DNA from: Craspedostauros australis
Lineage: Eukaryota; Bacillariophyta; Bacillariophyceae; Mastogloiales; Achnanthaceae
DNA: 64,000 bases
Assembly (NCBI GenBank): GCA_026770025.1
Contig: JAMXDE010000039.1
Span: 372,001-436,000 of the forward strand
Direction: 5' to 3'
In this document: positions 33,951-46,186 of the stretch, piece by piece
How the letters are laid out: every line of letters starts with the position of its first letter
Position numbering within the stretch: position 1 is the stretch's first letter
The notes under the pieces: model-generated
Database searches by the model: none
What the model was told of the DNA's origin: nothing
Seen by the model: only the letters and a program-made list of their open reading frames with translations
Made by a program: the position numbers and the translations under genes

Positions 33951-36327
33951 ATGGCGACCAACAACAACCCAGCTTCGGGATCAGGCAACGGCGATGAGAG
34001 GAAGACCCAGGACAAGGAGGTAACAGCGACAGACACAGGAAAGCCCAAGCCTCCTCCAGAGCCAGACCCAAAACTCAACGAGTACAAAACATTGGTGCTA
34101 CAAGGAAATGTACCCACCAAGTGGAGAGAGCCCAAAACAAGCCATTGGAAAAAGCTGGACAAGACAATCCCAGAACAGTCAAAGGGGTTCAAGGAACATG
34201 TGGTTGTTGGAAAACAACCACACCACATGCCCAACCAGTTGAAGAGCATGCTGTCCATCAAAGTATGGTGGGAAGGTGGTGAAGTCAGGACAGTGTCGGC
34301 AGGAGTGCCGAATGTGCTGGAATTGGCAAAGTTCTCCAATGAGTGATGGATGGCAGAAAAATCAATTTTGGAGTGGCCAAAGTGGCAGCGGACAATCCAC
34401 AAAGAGTCCGGATCAAGCAACTGCAAGTGGACTTGTCACAAACCAATCCCAGATGATGCTTCCAACACACCATCCATGAACAAGGAAACACAATGGCATC
34501 TAACCAAATGATGGCATTATGGGTGGCAGCAGAGCACCAGATGGGTAGCCAATACCCTGAAGAACACATTCCACCATAAGTCGACTGGGATGCAGAAATG
34601 GACAATGTGGCAAGGAAGCCAGTCAGTGCAAAGGAAGGAGACAATGACAAGGATAGTGATGACAACTACGACCTCACCATGCTTGTCAAAATCTATACTC
34701 TGTGCCAAACATCCATCACCACCCACTCAGTCAATCCCAATGCAAAAGCAAAAGCATGTTTTGCCAACAACATCGGAAAATCCACAGCAACAGAGGAAGA
34801 GAGAAGCCAGGACAAGGTGCAAGGATGGACGACAGCAGAGGCCAGAACAGAAGCACAAATGGCAACACCTCGACGCTGGTACAAAAAGAGGTTTAACATG
34901 CAGCTCAGCATCAACAAGGGATCCAGTATGCCTAGAAAAGACTTCCAGGCAAGGTTCGAGCTACAGTCCGACAAGGAACTCGCACGAGACCCAAAGCTAG
35001 TCATCTACCCATGGTACAAGAGGCACAAGGAAACAGGAACCATCAAAACAACAGATGGCATCCCCCCTCCCCCAAGACTGGAACCAGTTCAAGAAATTTG
35101 CGTGTTGGGCCAAGCCAACTGCCAAAGACCCAAATGTGTACATGCAATTGAGCATGGGATCCAACGTCAACATGGAGGCCTTCACAAGCAGGTGCATGGA
35201 GTTGGAAGGAATGTATGCTGAAAGTGAATATTCCTACATTCGGGACCTCCAAGAAGCAGAGAACATCTCAGAGATTGGGGTATCTTGCAAACTCAGGGAA
35301 CTTCATGAAAGCTAAGCAGACACTGGCAATCATCAACGGACTCTTTGACAATATGGATGCCAAGGTAAAGGTGGCAGAAGAGTCAAATTCATGAGAGCAG
35401 TCTCAGACAAAACAAGAGACCAACACAGGAAGAGTGGAGGCACTTGGACCAACATGCTGTGGGTGGCACTGCACTTGCACGCCAACACAGGTAAAGCACA
35501 ATGGGTGACCAAAGCACTTGGACAAGTATTCAACATGAAGAACTCCGACCAAGAATGTCTGAACTACCAGTATGTGCCTAACCCAGGCATGTCCACGATG
35601 GTGGCAGCCACCACAGAGAAGCTCCAAGCCATGGCAAGAAAGCACAGAAGCTACATTTGGCAGCTGTGCCAACTTCGACTGGACAGGGACTTCCAATTGG
35701 ACATGCTGGATGGCCACTATGGAATGACCACTCTTGGGCAGTTCTTGGCAACACAAATCACTCCAGAAGGCAACCCATACATCCATGACGTTCACACAAT
35801 GCACATGTTGGATGGAGACAAGGATGCCATCCACATAGTGGCTTTCGAAGACCGTTTCGACCAAGCACGGGCCATCATCAACTTGATCACGATTCTGTGC
35901 CACACAGAAATAAACTTGTTCACAGACGAGTGGTTCTCTGACAAAATCATTGACATGATCAGAGGCTAGGCCAAGGAAGAAGGCAGGGACGGCTATATGG
36001 ACAAGGAAGTTGAAGGGTTCCTAGACTTCATCATGGATGAGGACATGGGCGTGGTGGGCATTGAGGGGATGTAAGGCTTGGAAGACGATATGGTGGCAAC
36101 AAAACAGGAATGCGAGGGCGGTCCTCCAGACCGGCCAAAAAAGAAGAAGCTGGATGATGAGAGCTTCTGCACGTTCATCACAGAATGCGGGAAGTCACTT
36201 ATGTCTACAGTCTACAGTGTGGCAACTTCAACAGAGGGCATGAATGGTGAGGGAACAGAGACAAAGCATGCAATCTGGGAGGTGCACGAACGCCAAGAAG
36301 CAGAATGCAACAAGAAAACAGTGGAGG

Positions 36328-36361
<34 letters not shown>

Positions 36362-36476
36362 CCTTATCGAGCACGAACGTATCATCAAGGAGCTCCAAGC
36401 ACCGCACGCCAAAGCTGCGCCCAAGGACTCCAACCCTCCTGCCTCAGGCACGGGCGGGGGGCAAGGCTCTGAATAG
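33951..36476 (+). pseudogene. ORF1 remnants of the second LINE
   Basis: Pieces in several frames: 33951-34346 (MATNNNPASGSGNGDERKTQ...), about 34598-35100, 35055-35315 and 35391-36476. The last is one frame broken by two stops and ends with a poly-Gln stretch and a Gly/Pro-rich tail. No domain is recognisable. Position ahead of an endonuclease fragment is the only basis for calling it ORF1. Confidence 0.5.
36330..36362 (+). repeat. (CAA)n trinucleotide repeat
   Basis: About eleven CAA units encode poly-Gln in the ORF1 remnant frame (EEQQQQQ...HLIEH). Confidence 0.9.
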
Positions 36477-36569
36477 CGCAAGGCTGGGGGCAGGCAAAGC
36501 ACCAATAACCGCCCCTGCAAGCCCAACATATGCACAAGTGGAGGTAGTGGGTCAGGAAGAGTGCCACCT

Positions 36570-36903
36570 CCAAAGCCCTTGCTGGGGCAACAACCCACAT
36601 GACAAAGGGAGCCACACAACATGGCTTGGCGCCCTGAACATTGCATGTCTCCCTGTGGAAGCTGGACACTGGAAGAAAAGAGATTTATGGCAACGGATCA
36701 AAACGCAAAAAATGGACATGTCTCTGCTCTCCGAGCTTGGGCTGAACTGGGCAAACGTTCTGTGCCAGTACTCCTGGCAAATGTGGACGAAAGGCCACTT
36801 CAGCTCTAGCCGCCATGTAAAGGCACACAGCACACATGAAACCGTCAGGCCAATACGTCAGTGTGTGTGTGAGGGGGACTACACCGACATCACGCATGGC
36901 TAG
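36570..36903 (+). pseudogene. Endonuclease N-terminal fragment of the second LINE
   Basis: The frame includes LGALNIACLPVEAGHWKKRDLWQRIKTQKMDMSLLSELGLNW, which fits the start of an APE-type endonuclease: an Asn at the end of strand 1 and a Glu in LSELGLNW corresponding to the metal-binding Glu. The Asp-x-Asn and Ser-Asp-His motifs that should follow are absent, so the domain is truncated. Confidence 0.6.
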
Positions 36904-37378
36904 CCCTGCACACCACCATCTCCAGGACGTTGGAGTACCCTCTGGTGAGCTCCACGTTCACCAAGGAAGAGGCAGAGCACATCATGAGGCCAATGCTTCA
37001 AGTGGCACTGCCTGCAGCTGAGATACAATGCAACGTGTTGAGGAAACTGGTTTTTGGGCCACATCGGTGTCTTGGAGTGGGCTCAAGCATCTCTACCTGG
37101 CACAAGTCACAAAGTATGTGGGAGAAATAGTCAAACACTGGGGAAGTCCCTCAGTCACTGAGAAGCTCATGAGGAATGCAATGAGTTTGGCAAAGTTTCA
37201 AGCAGGGACGATGAAGATCATGCAGCAGGATCCAGCAAAGTGGGCCAACATGGTGCAGCAACAATGCAGCAGTGAATCTCTGCAGGATGTCAAAGTAGAT
37301 GCCGTGGTTATCAGACACCATATCAGCCCAAGGAGATTGATTACATGAGGAAGCAACCAGTCCTGGCCTCATCCCCTT

Positions 37379-39087
37379 GTGAAGCAGCATGATCAAGTGG
37401 CTGGAAGTCGGGCAACTGACCCAGCAGGATTGGGCTCAATGGAAGCAAGTGATCATCATGCAATACCCGGCGAGCAAGGCGCGAGAGAGGCGACTGAGGT
37501 TGCCATTGGGACCATGGCAAAGGTTTACATCGCTCCGACCAGACTACCAGTGGGAACCAGAAACCAAAAGACTCACCTGCCATGGATAAGAAGGTGTCCA
37601 CTACAGGCGAACTTTGCAGCAAAGATGGCAGAGGGAGTATCACGAGGTGCAGGAGCTATCGACGGTAGGTTCTCACCTTGTGGACGGCTACAAGTATCAT
37701 GGAAAAAAGTGGTGACACGGACAGGAAAGGAAGGTCCAAGGCCAGTGGCTGCGAGGGCGACTTCGGCAGCCCCAGGGATACAAGTCCTGCCAGAGTCAGC
37801 GGCAGGCATGGTCGGAGAGCATGAAGGGTTGACAGCGAGAGCCTGGATGGCGTGTCGAGCGCCGCGCGGCAGCGATGTCATGCAGTCACATCAAGCAGAA
37901 GTCGCAGATTTGTACAGCGTGGTGACAACCGTTGCAGCGCTGCGCGCAGCTCACAATGTACTTGAAGGGAAGATCACCATCGGATGCGACAACATCGGGG
38001 CTCTCAGAGCCCTAGATCCGGAGTGGCAGCTATCACCATGGTAGTCTGATGCCAATCTTCAACGAGCAGTGCGGAAGAAGGCCAATCAACTGCCATTGCA
38101 AGTCGTGGGCGTCTATGTCAAAGAGCATCAGGATGATGGCAAGGCATGGGAAGATCTGGATGAGTTGGAACGGCTCAATGTGGAAGCCGATAAACTGGCG
38201 GGAGCGTGCCAGCACACCACGCAAGGTCGAGCGCCACACGACGGGATCATAGCGGGAGAGGGGGTGTCCCTCAGGTGGGGCACCAAGATAATCTCTGTGC
38301 GATGTTCTCATATCGTGGAGGAAAGTCTGGCCTGCCACAATCTTGACGTACTCTGGCAGAGGAAAGTGATACGCGATGCGAAGCAAATCGAGTGGACGGC
38401 GGTGGATAAGGCAATCGGAGGTCTGGGACGAACGAAGGCCACGATGGCTTTACGTTGGTGGCAGGCGAGGCTGCATTTGGGAGGCGCATGCTCCAGTGGG
38501 GTCACTGTCTGTCCCATGTGTGCCCTGGCTGCGGCCACGAAGAAACCGTGGAACACTTTTGGACCTGCAAGGCCGACAGTCGGCGCCAAATCGCGCAACA
38601 AGGAGTGCAAGGCATGCGGAAATGGATGCTGAAGTACCCCACCAACCCACGGCTGGCGAGGGCAGTAACATCTCTGCTACGCAGTCAAGCCGACAGCAGT
38701 GCATACCTCCTGGCCCTGGACAAAGCACCAGACATAAAGGACACCACACAATGACAGCTAGCAGTGGGGATGCGGGCACTATGGTTTGGACTATTAAGCA
38801 CAGAGTGGGTGGAACTGCAGGCGCTCTTCCTCGCGTTGCAAGGATCCCGCCAACCGAATGCCAAATGGGCCACGGAGGTTATACAGAGAGTATGTCGCGC
38901 CGCATGGAATCAATGGTTCTCGAACAATGAAGATATGCATACGAATCAAGCCTCTGTGGAAGGATCCATGATGTTGGCCATGACAACAACACACACAGCC
39001 ACGCCAAATCCATGTATCCAGGTTGCCAAGGTCCCGCATCGGGTCTGGCGGTATGGATGGAGTAGGCAGCAGCCATACTACAGGTGA
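37379..39087 (+). pseudogene. RNase H, CCHC finger and C-terminal tail fragments of the second LINE
   Basis: Across shifting frames: SHQAEVADLY (RNase H Glu), ITIGCDNIGAL (Asp), GVYVKEHQDDGKAWEDLDELERLNVEADKLAG (His and Asp of the last RNase H motif), then HVCPGCGHEETVEHFWTC (a C2HC finger), followed by a tail like the one after the finger in the first LINE. The opening SDGS motif is lost with the deleted RT. Confidence 0.7.
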
Positions 39088-41259
39088 CCTGTTGCTGGTG
39101 GGCCATTGTACAAGCGGATGAAGGTGGCCGTGGCCAATAGCTTCCGGACTGCACAGGGGCGGTCAACGCAGGCGCCAGCACAAAATTAAGGAACGCAACA
39201 GATCCGAGTCCGTGCCCCCTTCGCGTGCCACGCAAAGTTGAAAGGAGGTGGAAAAAAGCGTCATTGATGCAGCCGTAGATAAGGAGCGGTTAATCAGTGG
39301 GTGAGATATTTTGTTACTTGTATCCTCTTCCTGCAATGTATGGCGCAATTTCTTTGTCGTATCTCTGTCTCTTTTGTTTGTTGTCATCCATGTTTTGGGA
39401 TCCTCACCTGCAAGCAAATAGGTCATGTACTGGGACAACTGGTGGTGACAGCCATGAACTGCCAGTGCGCGGAGAATCCAGAAGTGTGAGTACTTCCATG
39501 GGCCAGTGCATGCAAGCAGTACAGTAGGGGGCGCTGGTGGTAGACATCTACAGGCAAGCACGGTGGAGCTCAAACCGCAAACGGAAACCAAACGTGGTGA
39601 ATGGAGACGTAGGACTGTTTGGCGACAATGAAGTGAATGACACATCATGGGCAGGAACATTGGCGCCGCACGAGAGACCGATGCCTCCAGAGTACAACGA
39701 ACTTTCCCCTGGGAGAGTTGCCGATATAGCACGATTTGTTGATTGACAACTCGTGGCGCCAGCGATCCACCCGTTAATCTTAGATGTAATTACATGTTGC
39801 ACTTCTTGGCTCAAGCGACCCAACGTTGGCACGCAACCAACAGTGGCAATCATCCAAAGGCCTACTCACAACCAGATCTCTTTTGCTCTTTTTGCATCTT
39901 TTGTTGGTCGCTGCCTCTCTTGAAGCACATGTTGATATCCGTTGCAGCGCTACCATGTACTCATCGCATGAGACTTCATGCAGCACTATCCCAAGTGATC
40001 AGTGGTACAGTTTTGAATCTCCCTTGTCCCTCCGCTGCGGCGTATTGCGTGTTTCTGTGCTCGTATCGGTGGTTCCTTGTGTACGCATCCTTTCTCTGGA
40101 GTAAACATTTGGCAACAGCTGGATCTTGAACTGGTACGGCTGGTGACGATGGGCACCCAGCTGTCAGTGTGCGAAGAATCCAGGGGTGCAGAGACTTCTG
40201 CAGGCCAGCACATGCAAACAGTTGCATAACAATTGACTTCTACTTGTTCTGTTTACTCTGATCGCATCAGTGCTCATATGCAAACGATCCATCACACATC
40301 GCACTCCCCGCACATGAGGAAGCAGAGAGAACAAAGAATGGACTGGGGATTGATTTGAAGAAGTGGCCTCCTTTGAAGCACGTACTCCATTGGTTCTGTT
40401 AGTTGTGAAGGACACACAGACCCTACAACGAAGAGTGCCCAGATCACGCCATGAAGCAACTCCCAGATGCCTGAGACGAGATGCCAACGATTGCAATCGT
40501 CAGGTGCAGGAGTGCTTTTGTTGCCGCCATTTCGGAATGCGTTCAGGATGCTGGTATGCAACCCCAGCATATGAAAGAAACAACGGAGCTTCAGCTTAAC
40601 AGAAATGAGAAACAAAATCATCCACAGCCTGATACTTCGCAGGATCTGCGTGCTTGATGGTTCGAGAGGACTCAGCGTTTCCGCCATACTTCCTCGTTGT
40701 ATCACGCACAGCACAGAGATATCATCAGGATGATAATCCCCATCGTAATCGCAACAGTCACGATCATCGCCGTCGTCGCCATTGTCCCAATCCAGGAGCA
40801 CATTGTTGTCTGTATTCATGTCATCACTACAATCAGGGATGATGTCGTCAACGCCATCCCGTACCAACGGAAACAGCCGAGCAACTTTCACCGATCGGAG
40901 ACAAGTGGAACGAAAGGAAGAATCATGGACGGAACGACAGAGCGAACGAGAGAGAGGCGATATGATGCGATACTACTAGGAGGGTGAGGGTGAAAGGAGG
41001 CTGTGTACAACGGGGAGTGCGTCGTGGTTGGTTGAAGATTGGGAGGATGGCTAGAGGCAAGGAAGAAGCAAACGCTGAGGGGCTCCAATCCGCCACCAGC
41101 AGCACATGTTTACAACACACAACATCCGCGCGCAAAATGTGATGTGTGATTTTTGAGAGAGGAAGGTGGAAAAACCGAAGTCTGGACACCCACCCGTCAA
41201 AATCCCCGTGAATGCGAAACACGAACCAAGCACACAACGCGGAAAACTGCGAGAGGGGA
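39088..41259. other. Repeat-rich sequence with no certain gene
   Basis: Two diverged direct-repeat pairs are visible. 39427-39525 resembles 40114-40222 (shared AGAATCCAG and GCATGCAA blocks). 39884-40012 resembles 33675-33800 upstream of the second LINE (shared CATGAGACTTC, CAACATGT in reverse). The longest frame is 40292-40891 on the minus strand (199 codons, Asp-rich patch DWDNGDDGDDRDCCDYDGD); it has no recognised motif and may be chance. Confidence 0.4.
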
Positions 41260-41760
41260 AGGCTAGGGGCATCAAAATAAGTTATATCATATCTCTTGAA
41301 CCACACCTTCTATGAAGCTCAAAGTCTCCAGGTATAGGTTTTAGAAGATTATGAAGACGTCTATGTGGTTTATATTGTGTTTAGAGACAACAAACCTCGA
41401 GCTCCTCACGAGGTCTCTCGATGGGGCATATGAGGTTTATCTGCAACGGGGTCATATATAGAAGGAATATATTCTTACAACTTATATGAGCCTGATCAGT
41501 GAGTCGACCAATTGTTTGAAATGGACATTCTAACTTTTCATCTGCGATATCCAAACCAAGCACATATTCGTATTCCTTATAATCTCATTATGAGCCCGAT
41601 CAGTGAGTCGACCTGCACTTTGCAATCATCAGTACAACCTTTTTTCCTCGGATTTACAAACTAAGCCCATATTCGTAATCCTCGTAGATCTGAAACATAT
41701 ACTGATCCATTTTAGTTCTGAGGATGGTCGTATTTTAAGTTTTATGGACCGATGGATGTG
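41260..41760. repeat. Transposon-end-like sequence related to the DNA transposon TIRs
   Basis: The block TATTTTAAGTTTTATGGACC (41731-41750) matches the inner end of the copy 1 TIRs. Upstream, AAGCCCATATTCGTAA resembles AACCACATATTCATAA in that TIR. Two imperfect direct repeats about 105 bp apart contain GATCAGTGAGTCGACC (41494-41509 and 41598-41613). 41360-41480 resembles 16040-16140 inverted. This is probably the outer end of DNA transposon copy 2. Confidence 0.55.
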
Positions 41761-43424
41761 CGCATTATTCGATCTCTTTCGGGTTTCAGCCTGTTGGCTA
41801 CGACTACATCGATCCAATTTAACCCTTTGCTGTTTTTTGTTTCAGCGAGGTTGTTCCCATTTTGAATTGTTTAGTCTCTTTTTGAGGTGTGTTGATGAGA
41901 CGATCCAACAGTCCGTCCACGATAACACTAGTTGTAGAGTTTTGGGAGAAGCGGTGGGTGCGCGTTTTCATTCATTCCATCATGGGCTTGTCCAATCCGT
42001 CATCGACGTCACCAAACTAGCGGCTGCGTCATGAACCACCAATCACAGCACGATGTGAAACATCGTCATCTGTGTTTCGTCGTTACAGGATGGTTGAGTG
42101 GGGTTGGTACTCTCGAAGTGTTTTGTGTCGTGCTTTCCTCGTGCATTTGGAACAATTATTGGTAACCGCCACAACCCCCAGTGTGTGCAACTGGTTGAGA
42201 GTGCCAAACACGACACAACGGCATGACAATGGTGTTGCGAAACAAAAAACCTCCACAATGGCCATCCAACGGCATCCACCGCGCCGCACCGAGCGGCGGG
42301 CCATTCCAAAATCCAAGCGCATCACTGTCTCCGTCATGCAACCCTTGGTGGGTGGGAGAGAGGTGGCTGCGATAGCGGTTGATTTGGGGCCGCGGCAGGC
42401 CCCTGCGCAAACATCATGTTTTGACGCCAAATGGGCTCGTTGGATGTGGCATGTGTATTCCATACACAGCCCATACCAGCGCCCATGGAGGGGCAAGGCA
42501 CATCCACAAGGGAAGGACCAAGGCTCCTACGAAGTTTGAGGCGCGGGGACGACCGGGAAGGTGTCCGCGCGGAGGCAAACGTGGAGGGCAAAAGTTTTGG
42601 CGGTGGATCGTGGGGATTCCCATCATGTGGCTTTGGCTGTGAGGGGCACCATCATCAAGCCACCCAATCACCAAGCCGCCCATACAAGATGTGTCAGAAA
42701 TTGGCCGAATGTGGGCGTGGCGAAGTACGACCTGCTGAAGTTGTCTGGAAGAGGCCACGGCCAAGAATATGTGGCGAATGGTCGTTGTTGGCAGGTGCAT
42801 GAAAATGCGCCATGACATCACCATACAGAGGTGTGCCATCAGTGGCATGCATGCCCAGCCCATTCTGGATGTATCTGCGTGTCGCCATGGGGTGTGGGAA
42901 TGCACAAGGGGCATGAGGAGGGGATGGAAGGGTCGTATGGATGAGATATGGACCCTCATCCGCACCACATCCGGATTGCAAATGGGTTTTCGAAATTGCT
43001 CATTTTCAGTGCAGAGAAACTTTGGGGTGTGCAATGCAGGTATCTGGGGCAATGCTTCATGGATCGGATAGCTGGGGGGGGGTATGCGGAGCTAATGATA
43101 TGCTCAGTTTGCCGAAATACAAGGATGATGATAATGATCATGTGTGCTCATTGGAGGGCAACATTGTGGCATCAACAATTTTTCGAATCGACCACACAAA
43201 ACACAGCAAACCAACATGACTTCCAAAATATTTTCAATACTCATTTAACTTCGATATTCTGATTAACCGATATCCAGGCGTCTGAATGCAATGTTTAGAT
43301 TTAATTTTAAGCGATGTGTTGTTGAGATATGGCATGATAAGCAGATATTGGATGTGCTTTTTGGATGGCCTCTAGACTCGTTTTAGTAGCATGGTCTGCC
43401 ACCCACAAAACTCCACAACTAGTG
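41761..43424. other. Sequence between a TIR-like end and transposase copy 2
   Basis: About 41761-42060 (in reverse) has a block like the 3' flank of transposase copy 3 (AATTCAAAATRGGAACA near 41850). 42060-43200 is unexplained, with competing frames on both strands (42414-43052 on -, 42431-42802 on +) and no domain. It may be a further insertion into the transposon. Confidence 0.3.
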
Positions 43425-46186
43425 TTATCGCAGCAGTACATGCCCATCACAATTTTCCGTCCCATCATCCAACACAGCCTCACTTTCTGTGTTCGCCTTC
43501 ATTGTGTGAGCATCACACCACATCTGATGGTCCAGTTCCTCTTCTGCTCTCTGCAACTCCTCCTCTCTTCGTTCCTCCTGTGTTTCAGCTGGCGCATCGT
43601 GGGTCGCAACGATTGCAGATTCTGTTGGGTTGGTGTTGGTGTTGGTGTTGGTGTTGGTGTTGGTGTTGGTGTTGGTTTCCGCCTTGATGAGGGCAGCCTG
43701 CTTCTTTTCCTTGCGTTGTTTGGCGTTGTACGCTGCCGACAGCGAAGCTTTGACGTGCATGGGGTTTGCGTGCAGTTGTACGTACCAGTCGGTTTTGGTC
43801 CTGTTGTCGTCCATCAACTGCTCATGTGCTTCGTGTTCGGACGGTCTGTTTTTCGGGTCCTTCGCGGACGCTTCACTGATGCCCTTCAATTTGTCCGCGA
43901 TGTAGTCCGGTAGTTTTGCGTTGATCCGTACGGTTTTGCTCGCCCAGCCTGGCACTGCGAGTGGTGGGTGTTCGGTTTCTGCGGTCTGGTCTTGCAACTC
44001 GGTGGTGTGATCACATGGCAGGTGTCGTTGTCCGTCTGCGATGGCTTTGCCGAATGCCAGAGCCTTGCTCTCTTCTGCTGTGCGCCCGAGTTTTCGCGTC
44101 TTGTCCGTCTTCCTGGACGATTCGGACGTGATCGGCAGCTTGTCGGACGTGTGCGAATCGGCAGGGACGACACCCAACTCATTGATGATCCAGCCATCCC
44201 ATTCAGCGCTCTTCACCACGACGTCTTCCGTGATACCAGATGCAGCCACCAACCGCGCCTGGTCATCATCATACTTCACCTCGTGAGTTTGACGTACCTG
44301 TTGTCCAGACGCGCGGAATCGCCGTTTTGGTGCTCCAGGCAACGTCGTGATGTTGCCTTGGAGGGACGACGCATTGGCAAGTACCGTGGTTGTCCCCGCG
44401 ATGCTGCCGGCTTGGAGCGCGAGGAAGACTTGGAAAGGGGTCTTGATGTCCTTGCCACTTTGCACGTATTTTCGCAGTACACGGGTGATGTACGCGAAGT
44501 GGGTGTCCAGCATGCTCTTACCGGTTTGGGCCTCCGTGTAAATCCATGTGATGATTTTGGCCGCCTTTCGTGTCACAAGGTTCTTGTTGAGTTTGGACGT
44601 GATGAGCGCGATGTGCTCGTGACTGGCAAAGCAACACACGTTATCGCTCTGTAGGATAATTTCAGTCACGGATGGGTGAATGTCTTTGACCTTTTTTTGC
44701 ACGATCTCCAGCAGTCCACCAACTTGAAGAGTGTCTTGTGTCGGTCTTCCGTCGACCACAATGTCGATGAACCGATAAGTAAAAATGTCATTGCGACATG
44801 TGATGACCATTGCCCCAAGAAGTGACATTCCCTTCTTCCCCCAATATTCTTGTTGGGCTTCGCCTTGGCCTGTCGGTAGATTTTTTTCTTATGGTCGAGT
44901 ACCACATAGGCTCTTTCAGGCTTATCATTGAGCTCGGATTGATAAAAGGCGATTTGTTGGAATTGCACTTTGGCACGCACTTTGTGAGCCATGTAATTAA
45001 TGATTTCGTCGGAGAATCCCGGTGCTGCCGCAAGCATTGATTGCAATTCGTCTTTGTGTTCTTTGAGTTCGTTGTCCTTAAGCATTTTGACAAAAGGAAC
45101 AAAACGATCATTCACAAATCGCATTGTTGATCCACAACGGTTGCATACTTTACGTGGTTGTTCGGTCGTGGTGGTGGGAGAAGTGTCATTTGTGACGGTT
45201 GGCGTGTCGCTTTTGAGAGTGTTCTTCTTGCGTTTGTGCTTGTTGGTGCGTGCTTTGCGTTGGTTGGTTGAGGTGGGGGGTGGCTTCTTCTTGTTCTTCT
45301 CCTTTCCAATGGTGAGTGCGAACACGGCGGAATGCATTGGATCCTCACTCTCAAGCTGCATGTGTGACGCAGTGAATTCCCATTTGACGAACACAACAAG
45401 CACTTCAAGCGCATGCAAGAGGGAGTTTGCTGTGCGCACATGTGGCAAGATGACGTCATCAGGCCCATTGTTGTTGTGGTGGCTCTCGTCATTGGCATCC
45501 ACAGTGGCATCGCTTTTCTCCTCTCCGCCTGCTTCATACTTAGCCTTCAGCAGCTCGACTAGGCGTGAAATTGCCTGTTTGAGTTTCTCCGTTGCCATCC
45601 AGAAGTAGCTTTCGAAGGAAGAGAGGCCTGTCTTGATCTTGCTTTTGCGTGTGAGTAGGTGGGCCATAGTGGTAAAAGCAGGCCTTCCCACTGGGTTGTT
45701 AGTTGTTGATGAGTACATGCCGAATAATTCTTGGATGGTGGTGCTGCCGCGATCGAACACCGGGACATTTTCAAAATTGACACCGCCATACTGTACTGTG
45801 TGACTCAAACCTGCCTTGTATGTTGCAGTGGTCATGAGGAAAGACGTCACACCAGACAGGTCACAGGCAGGCACACGGTACTGAAGAACTCGCGGTGGGA
45901 TGCTTTCGCCATGGCTCAACATGCCGTAGTAGCGTCGCAAGGTATCTGTCTGACTGCGTGTGATCATGTCACGTTTGGGAGGCATGCGCCCCTTCTGTTC
46001 CCCCGACAGTCCATGCGCGTGCTTGCCCAAGATAGCAGTACACAGTGCATGGGGTGCAGACATGGCCAAAGCTGCTCTCACCGTGCGGGATCACGTAGTT
46101 TCTCCGAGCAAACCCAGGGTGTACAGATTGGGCACCAACATTGCAGGAGGAAGCTCCACGTTCCCGCGCACGTATGCAACCACCTG
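43425..46186 (-). pseudogene. Putative DDE-like transposase, copy 2, truncated by a copia LTR
   Basis: The same protein family as 29421-32985, aligning from QVVAYVRGNVELPPAMLVPNLYT (copy 1: VEQVVAFVRAGVDLPPVKLAPNLYT) to the C-terminus. The N-terminal third is cut off at 46186/46187 by the LTR. A frameshift lies near 44880 at a T-homopolymer and another near 46090. The core keeps VVLDHKKKI with Asp where copy 1 has Asn, then GGLLEIVQKKVKDI, EIILQSDNVCCFASHEH and WIYTEAQTGKSMLDTHFAYI. A hexanucleotide repeat near the 3' end encodes (Asn-Thr)n. Comparing the two copies is the best guide to conserved residues. Confidence 0.75.
43622..43676. repeat. (GTTGGT)n hexanucleotide repeat
   Basis: About eight units lie inside transposase copy 2, translating on the minus strand to an Asn-Thr dipeptide array. 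It is absent from copies 1 and 3. Confidence 0.9.

Larger units (their letters stand above)
33951..39087 (+). mobile_element. Second LINE-like retrotransposon, heavily decayed, RT core missing
   Basis: Fragments appear in LINE order on the + strand: ORF1-like frames (33951-36476), an endonuclease start (about 36600-36800), then, with no reverse transcriptase palm between, RNase H pieces and a CCHC finger (37800-38600) plus a C-terminal tail to 39087. Frames change often. The family differs from the LINE at 19624-27876 at sequence level but shares the domain order. Confidence 0.65.

Noticed and set aside
40292-40891. 199-codon minus-strand Asp-rich frame
   Set aside because: Its acidic patch comes from a simple GAT-rich stretch and no homology is recognisable; kept only as a note in the regional entry.
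42414-43052. 212-codon minus-strand frame
   Set aside because: Competing + strand frames of similar quality and no motif, so coding is not supported.
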